From JAGDXZ01 sp049965975 (GTDB lineage Archaea > Micrarchaeota > Micrarchaeia > Micrarchaeales > CABMGC01): DNA of 23,971 nt. Below the pieces are notes generated by a model that had not been told where the DNA came from, did not search any database, and saw only the letters and a program-made list of their open reading frames with translations. The translations under genes and the position numbers were made by a program. The stretch spans positions 1 through 23,971 of the forward strand of contig JBMFVN010000003.1 of assembly GCA_049965975.1 (NCBI GenBank), given 5' to 3'. Numbering within the stretch: position 1 is the first letter of the stretch; each line of letters begins with the position of its first letter. This document shows positions 20,813-23,971 of the stretch, in pieces.

Positions 20813-21967
20813 TTATTTGAGTTTTTTGTTTTCTGCGATTTTAATTGCGTCTGCATAAACTGCCTGAGCATCAAGGTTTGAAAATTGCTTCATTGCTGTT
20901 TCCTTTATCTTTGTGTATTTAGTCTCGTACTTCTGGTAATTTGTTAAAACATCATTAAGCAGCAAACCAAGCTTGTCCTCTTTTGCTTCGCTGCACAATT
21001 GCCTAAGTTCTGAGGGCAAAGAGCTTGTATCTGCTATAACTACCGGCAATCCGAGAGCAAGCGCCTCGACAGTAACCAATGACAATCCCTCGCGCTCCGA
21101 AGGCATTATAAGCGCCATCGAAGTGCACATTTCTTTGTATAGCTGATTTAACGACAGATTTTGCTTAAACACTACTTTCTGTTCAACTCCTTCTTTTTTT
21201 GCCACTTTTTTAAGGTTTGAAAGCTCAGGCCCCTTGCCGACTATTACCAGCTTCGCGTTAACGTTTTTCATGGCTTTTATTGCTATGTCGACACGCTTGT
21301 GCTGTATAAGCCTGTTTACAACAACAAACTTGTCCTGTTTTCTGCACTTATTGCTGTGCTCTTTCAAAAATTTCTCTATTTCGAACGCATCTACTGCAGC
21401 GGGAAAGAGTATTATCTTCTTAGGATCTACTTTGAAAATCCTGTTTAGAAGCTGCTTTGTTGTACTGCTATTTGCTATGCATACGTCTGCAAGTTTTGCA
21501 GTAAGAGACTCAAAGAAGAAGCCTATCGAGCCACCATGTTTAAGATAGCCCTTCCAAAAGTCTTTGCTCCATACCTCATGCCAAGTTATTGCAAGCTTTG
21601 CACCAGTAAGCTTTGAATAGAGGTATATGAGTGGGACGTGCAGAAAGGGAAATGCGTCAGTGTCTATCAGGTCGAACTTGTATTTGAAAAGCCTGAAAAA
21701 CACAAGAAGCGCAAACTTGACTGACATGTGGAGCGTGCGCCTCCCTTGTGTGTACATTTTGTTAATTTCGAGCGCGTCGCCAACACAATGGTATTTTACA
21801 CCGCGGTAAACAAATTCTCTACCTGGCATGCCAGGCCTATAGAGAGTGAACATATGAAGATCGTTGCCTTTTGCCCTCGAAAGGGCTTCAAGAATATTAT
21901 ACCTTCTCTTTTCTACTCCGCCATTAAACCAAGGATAGGCGGATTCGTACGCAAAGGCGATTTTCAT
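20813..21967 (-). CDS. Family 4 glycosyltransferase (group 1)
   Basis: This 384-residue GT-B enzyme transfers a sugar from a nucleotide donor with retention. The N-terminal half has the usual FAYESAYPWFNGGVEKRRYNI start with the GGVEK acceptor-side loop (16-20). The C-terminal half shows VVVNRLIQHKRVDIAIKA, LVIVGKGPEL and the EX7E motif Glu293-x7-Glu301 in PSEREGLSLVTVEALALGLPVV. No membrane segment is certain, though hydrophobic stretches near 83-95 may touch the membrane. It follows the GT2 gene with a 4-base ATGA overlap, so the pair is co-expressed and probably adds successive sugars to a lipid-linked glycan or glycolipid. Donor and acceptor are unknown. Confidence 0.88.
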   Translation of the reverse strand: MKIAFAYESAYPWFNGGVEKRRYNILEALSRAKGNDLHMFTLYRPGMPGREFVYRGVKYHCVGDALEINKMYTQGRRTLHMSVKFALLVFFRLFKYKFDLIDTDAFPFLHVPLIYLYSKLTGAKLAITWHEVWSKDFWKGYLKHGGSIGFFFESLTAKLADVCIANSSTTKQLLNRIFKVDPKKIILFPAAVDAFEIEKFLKEHSNKCRKQDKFVVVNRLIQHKRVDIAIKAMKNVNAKLVIVGKGPELSNLKKVAKKEGVEQKVVFKQNLSLNQLYKEMCTSMALIMPSEREGLSLVTVEALALGLPVVIADTSSLPSELRQLCSEAKEDKLGLLLNDVLTNYQKYETKYTKIKETAMKQFSNLDAQAVYADAIKIAENKKLK

Positions 21968-22662
21968 GCAATAAACCTTCTTTTTAGAATATAAACTAAA
22001 CCTTTAATACCATCTTGCATTTTTATCTTTTTGCCCTGCTCGAATGTTCTGCCTTTGTAACGAATAGGCACTTCAAGTATTTTTATCCCTTTGTTGGCAA
22101 AGGTCACAGAAAGTTCTTCTTCTATGAGGAAGCCTTTTTCTTTAAGCTTCGTATTTTCGAGTGCAGAAATTTTAAACGCCTTAAGGCCTACGTTTATGTC
22201 GTGGATCCTCTGCGAGAAAAGCAGATCAAAAACAAAACTTACGAATCGGTTTCCAAGATCAGCCAAAATATACCGATGGCCTTCGTTTCTTCCTGCAAAC
22301 CTGTTACCGAAAACTACTTCGCCTTGCGCAAGCGCAGAAAGCAGCTTGGGATAGTCTTCAGGAAAATATTCCAGGTCGGCATCTTGAATTATTACCGTTC
22401 CCTTTTTGATTGTGCTAAGGCCTCTTTGAAGCGCGGCACCTTTTCCCTCGTTTTTGTTTTTGCGAATAACCATTACTTCCTTTCCATATTTGGCAGCCTT
22501 TTTACTCATGCCTTTGGCAATCTTAAGGCTATTGTCTGTAGACCCGTCATCTACTATTTCTACTCTGTCAACTTCGTTGCGCAGAAATATTCTTTCGAGT
22601 ATCTCACCGAGCGTCTTTTCCTCATTATACACAGGTACAATTACAGTGACAGGCTTCAACAC
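21964..22662 (-). CDS. Family 2 glycosyltransferase, DPM1-like
   Basis: This 232-residue GT-A enzyme has all main motifs: VTVIVPVYNEEKTLGEIL, EIVDDGSTDNS, NEGKGAALQRGL, the metal-binding IIQDADLEY (Asp94-Ala-Asp96), VVFGNRF and HDINVGLKAFK. This is the dolichol-phosphate mannosyl/glucosyltransferase pattern without membrane helices, in contrast to the gene at 3906. The start is GTG at 22660-22662: it begins the conserved MLKPVTVIVP, and the TATA-like GCTTAATAATTTT is centred about 25 bases upstream, so the mRNA is likely leaderless. First gene of the GT2-GT4 operon. It probably makes a polyprenyl-phosphate sugar. Confidence 0.88.
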   Translation of the reverse strand: MLKPVTVIVPVYNEEKTLGEILERIFLRNEVDRVEIVDDGSTDNSLKIAKGMSKKAAKYGKEVMVIRKNKNEGKGAALQRGLSTIKKGTVIIQDADLEYFPEDYPKLLSALAQGEVVFGNRFAGRNEGHRYILADLGNRFVSFVFDLLFSQRIHDINVGLKAFKISALENTKLKEKGFLIEEELSVTFANKGIKILEVPIRYKGRTFEQGKKIKMQDGIKGLVYILKRRFIA

Positions 22663-22794
22663 GAAAGGAATTACTATACAAAAATTATTAAGCTAACATA
22701 AGGCAAAGTTGCGAGCATGCAATTACATAGCCTATTTCCGAACCTATGTGATAACTTTTTAAATGCACCTATTTTACTATAATTCAGTGATAAA

Positions 22795-23166
22795 ATGGCG
22801 AAACAAACACCGAATTGGGGAGCATTTGTACTGGAGTTCCTTGGCAGTTTGGCATACCTCTTTGTGGCATTCGCAATACCGAGCGGACTTTTGGCAGCAG
22901 CAAGCAGCGTGTTCTCAAATGTAGCGGCGCTCTGGGTTCCGTTCTTTATAGGAGCGGCAGCCTTGGGCAGCGTGGCGTTGTTCTTCATAAGCTTCGGCAA
23001 CCTGCTAGACTGGAATAAAATACAATTGGCAAGGGCAGCAATGTGCGCAACAATCGCTGCTGGATTCTCGCTCACTGTACTGACATGGACTAACTTGCCA
23101 TACCTGGCTACGTCGCTTGTAGGCTTTATTCTGGCCTTCGTAGGAAGCGGCTTGGCGTACAAGTAA
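22795..23166 (+). CDS. Small four-helix membrane protein, function unknown
   Basis: I do not recognise this 123-residue protein. It is almost entirely hydrophobic with four predicted helices at about 10-33, 40-66, 77-96 and 100-121. The N-terminus is short and polar (MAKQTPNWG). A polar hairpin joins helices two and three (GNLLDWNKIQLAR). No catalytic or metal motif stands out, only one Cys (84). GTGAT lies 3 bases before the ATG, and a TATA-like CTTTTTAAATG is about 34 bases upstream, so it seems to be its own unit. A GC-rich hairpin follows 10 bases after the stop. Confidence 0.75.
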   Translation: MAKQTPNWGAFVLEFLGSLAYLFVAFAIPSGLLAAASSVFSNVAALWVPFFIGAAALGSVALFFISFGNLLDWNKIQLARAAMCATIAAGFSLTVLTWTNLPYLATSLVGFILAFVGSGLAYK

Positions 23167-23176
23167 CCGAACACTA

Positions 23177-23196
23177 CGCCAGCCTAACGGCTGGCG
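23177..23196 (+). terminator. GC-rich hairpin after the membrane protein gene
   Basis: CGCCAGCC and GGCTGGCG form a perfect 8-base stem with loop TAAC, starting 10 bases after the stop. There is no T-run directly after it, so it may be a 3' end processing or stability element and not a classical terminator. Confidence 0.4.
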
Positions 23197-23280
23197 CACA
23201 TCTGGAAAACAAACGTTTTGAATTGCTTTGACATAAGAAGCTAGCGGCATGTTATTGTTTTTTAAATTTATTCTGCTTAT

Positions 23281-23299
23281 TTTATAACAGAGTTATAAA
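23281..23299. promoter_or_regulatory. Perfect 8-3-8 palindrome over the HTH-sufB promoter
   Basis: TTTATAAC-AGA-GTTATAAA is an exact inverted repeat. Its left arm is the TATA-like box, about 24 bases before the ATG at 23308, and its right arm reaches to 8 bases from the start. A dimeric regulator binding here would block transcription factor B/TBP or RNA polymerase. Confidence 0.55.
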
Positions 23300-23307
23300 G
23301 TGCGAAA

Positions 23308-23649
23308 ATGCCTAGCAGATACGAGCTTGCAAACAACGAGATAATACCGGTCATAAGGCTAGAGCTTGCTAACGAGCTCAGGAACAGGTATAAGCTGAAA
23401 CAGCAGCAAATAGCTAAAAAGCTCGAAATAACACAGGCTGAGGTAAGCAAGTACATAAACCAGAAATCTGCTAGCCTGAGCAAGAAGATAGAGAAGCTTA
23501 AAGAGAAGCTTGAAGCCAACAGGGATCTAATAAATAATTATGCTGAGCTTCTTACCAAGCGTGACGAAGGCAGTAGCATTTGCGAGCTTTGCCAGAAGCT
23601 AGGTGGCTTTAACTGCCCGCTTTCTAAGCTTAGACTGGCTAAATATTGA
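23308..23649 (+). CDS. HTH transcriptional regulator with three C-terminal cysteines
   Basis: This 113-residue protein resembles the archaeal COG2522-type predicted regulators. A helix-turn-helix spans about 27-52: LKQQQIAKKLEITQAEVSKYI, with the recognition helix at TQAEVSKYINQ. A long charged helix (about 55-85) could dimerise. The C-terminus has Cys92, Cys95 and Cys103 in ICELCQKLGGFNCPLSKL, a spacing able to bind an Fe-S cluster or metal. The sufB gene begins 9 bases after the stop, so the two share a transcript. A perfect palindrome covers the promoter. The simplest reading is an autoregulated Fe-S or metal sensor that controls Fe-S assembly, in the manner of IscR or SufR but from another family; this is inference. 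Confidence 0.8.
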   Translation: MPSRYELANNEIIPVIRLELANELRNRYKLKQQQIAKKLEITQAEVSKYINQKSASLSKKIEKLKEKLEANRDLINNYAELLTKRDEGSSICELCQKLGGFNCPLSKLRLAKY

Positions 23650-23658
23650 GTTGTTATA

Positions 23659-23971
23659 ATGCCCGAAGACGTGAACGAAGCTGAAGAGGACAAGGAATAC
23701 GCTGAGAAGTACGGGTTTGTAACACATACAGAATACGAGGAATTTGAAAAAGGAATCAGCGAAGAGGTAGTAAGAAAAATCTCAAAAATAAAGCAAGAAC
23801 CAGAATGGATGCTCGAAAAGAGGCTTATAGGCTACAGACTATTTAAGGACAAGTCTATGCCAAAATGGGGGCCTGACTTGAGTGGCATAGACTTTGAAAA
23901 TATACAGTATTACAGGGCGCCAAAGGCGTCAAAAACAAGCAGCTGGGAAGAGGTCCCGGTAGAGATAAAGC
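23659..23971 (+). CDS. sufB: SufB, Fe-S cluster assembly scaffold, N-terminal part
   Basis: The first 104 codons are present; the gene runs off the window. The N-terminus is highly typical: YGFVTHTEYEEFEKGISEEVVRKIS, KQEPEWMLEKRLIGYRLF and MPKWGPDLSGIDFENIQYYRAP, then SSWEEVPVEIK. SufB forms, with SufC and SufD, the scaffold on which Fe-S clusters are built in the cytoplasm. Only sufB's start is visible; sufC would be expected nearby outside the window. It follows the HTH regulator by 9 bases in the same transcript. Confidence 0.93.
   Translation, partial: MPEDVNEAEEDKEYAEKYGFVTHTEYEEFEKGISEEVVRKISKIKQEPEWMLEKRLIGYRLFKDKSMPKWGPDLSGIDFENIQYYRAPKASKTSSWEEVPVEIK

Noticed and set aside
1..23971. 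CRISPR arrays, insertion sequences, attachment sites and phage genes
   Set aside because: I saw no regularly spaced repeats, transposase, integrase or terminal inverted repeats. The tRNA-Asn shows no 3'-end duplication nearby to suggest integration.

Overview
The window looks archaeal and most likely comes from a small-genome DPANN lineage, with Micrarchaeota as my best guess. The lineage is inferred from gene content; no rRNA is present to test it. Archaeal traits are an AglB/STT3 oligosaccharyltransferase, an archaeal-type aspartyl-tRNA synthetase, a regulator resembling the archaeal COG2522 family, AT-rich TATA-like boxes about 25 bases before many start codons (leaderless or near-leaderless transcripts), and frequent ATA and AGA/AGG codons. 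Genes are tightly packed. Three convergent pairs overlap at their 3' ends, several operon junctions share 1-4 bases, and a tRNA gene overlaps the end of a protein gene. One 100-N assembly gap lies at 3725-3824.

Layout. 1-3724: the end of a LamG-type surface protein, an MscS-type channel, an unrecognised 345-residue protein, and a two-gene operon for an exported thioredoxin-fold protein and a CcdA/DsbD-like membrane protein. 3825-9314: a DPM1-like glycosyltransferase, CTP synthase and AglB. 9342-13019: a sulfur cluster (DsrE, TusA, sulfide:quinone oxidoreductase-like flavoprotein), divergent from a MenA-like UbiA prenyltransferase, which converges on a polyprenyl diphosphate synthase.

13183-17725: gatC, gatA, gatB, tRNA-Asn(GTT) and aspS in one direction. 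Together these could supply the whole indirect route to Asn-tRNA: AspRS charges tRNA-Asn with Asp and GatCAB amidates it. The tRNA begins inside gatB, and gatA has no ATG, GTG or TTG at its natural start; the best candidate is ATC after a GGTGA ribosome binding site. 17779-20477: an encapsulin-type ferritin-like protein (EncFtn) with no shell gene in view, then a DUF72 protein and an ABC ATPase/permease pair. 20542-22662: a small ORF, again without a normal start codon, and a GT4-GT2 glycosyltransferase operon. 22795-23971: a small four-helix membrane protein, then an HTH regulator with three C-terminal cysteines, directly followed by sufB. A perfect 8-3-8 palindrome covers the promoter of that last operon.

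Themes. The most unusual parts are the compact Asn-tRNA cluster with its tRNA/CDS overlap, the orphan EncFtn, the AglB with a divergent WWDYG motif, and the likely Fe-S-responsive regulator-sufB operon with a visible operator candidate. The sulfur cluster next to prenyl-chain and MenA-like genes hints at a quinone-linked sulfide oxidation module, which is inference.
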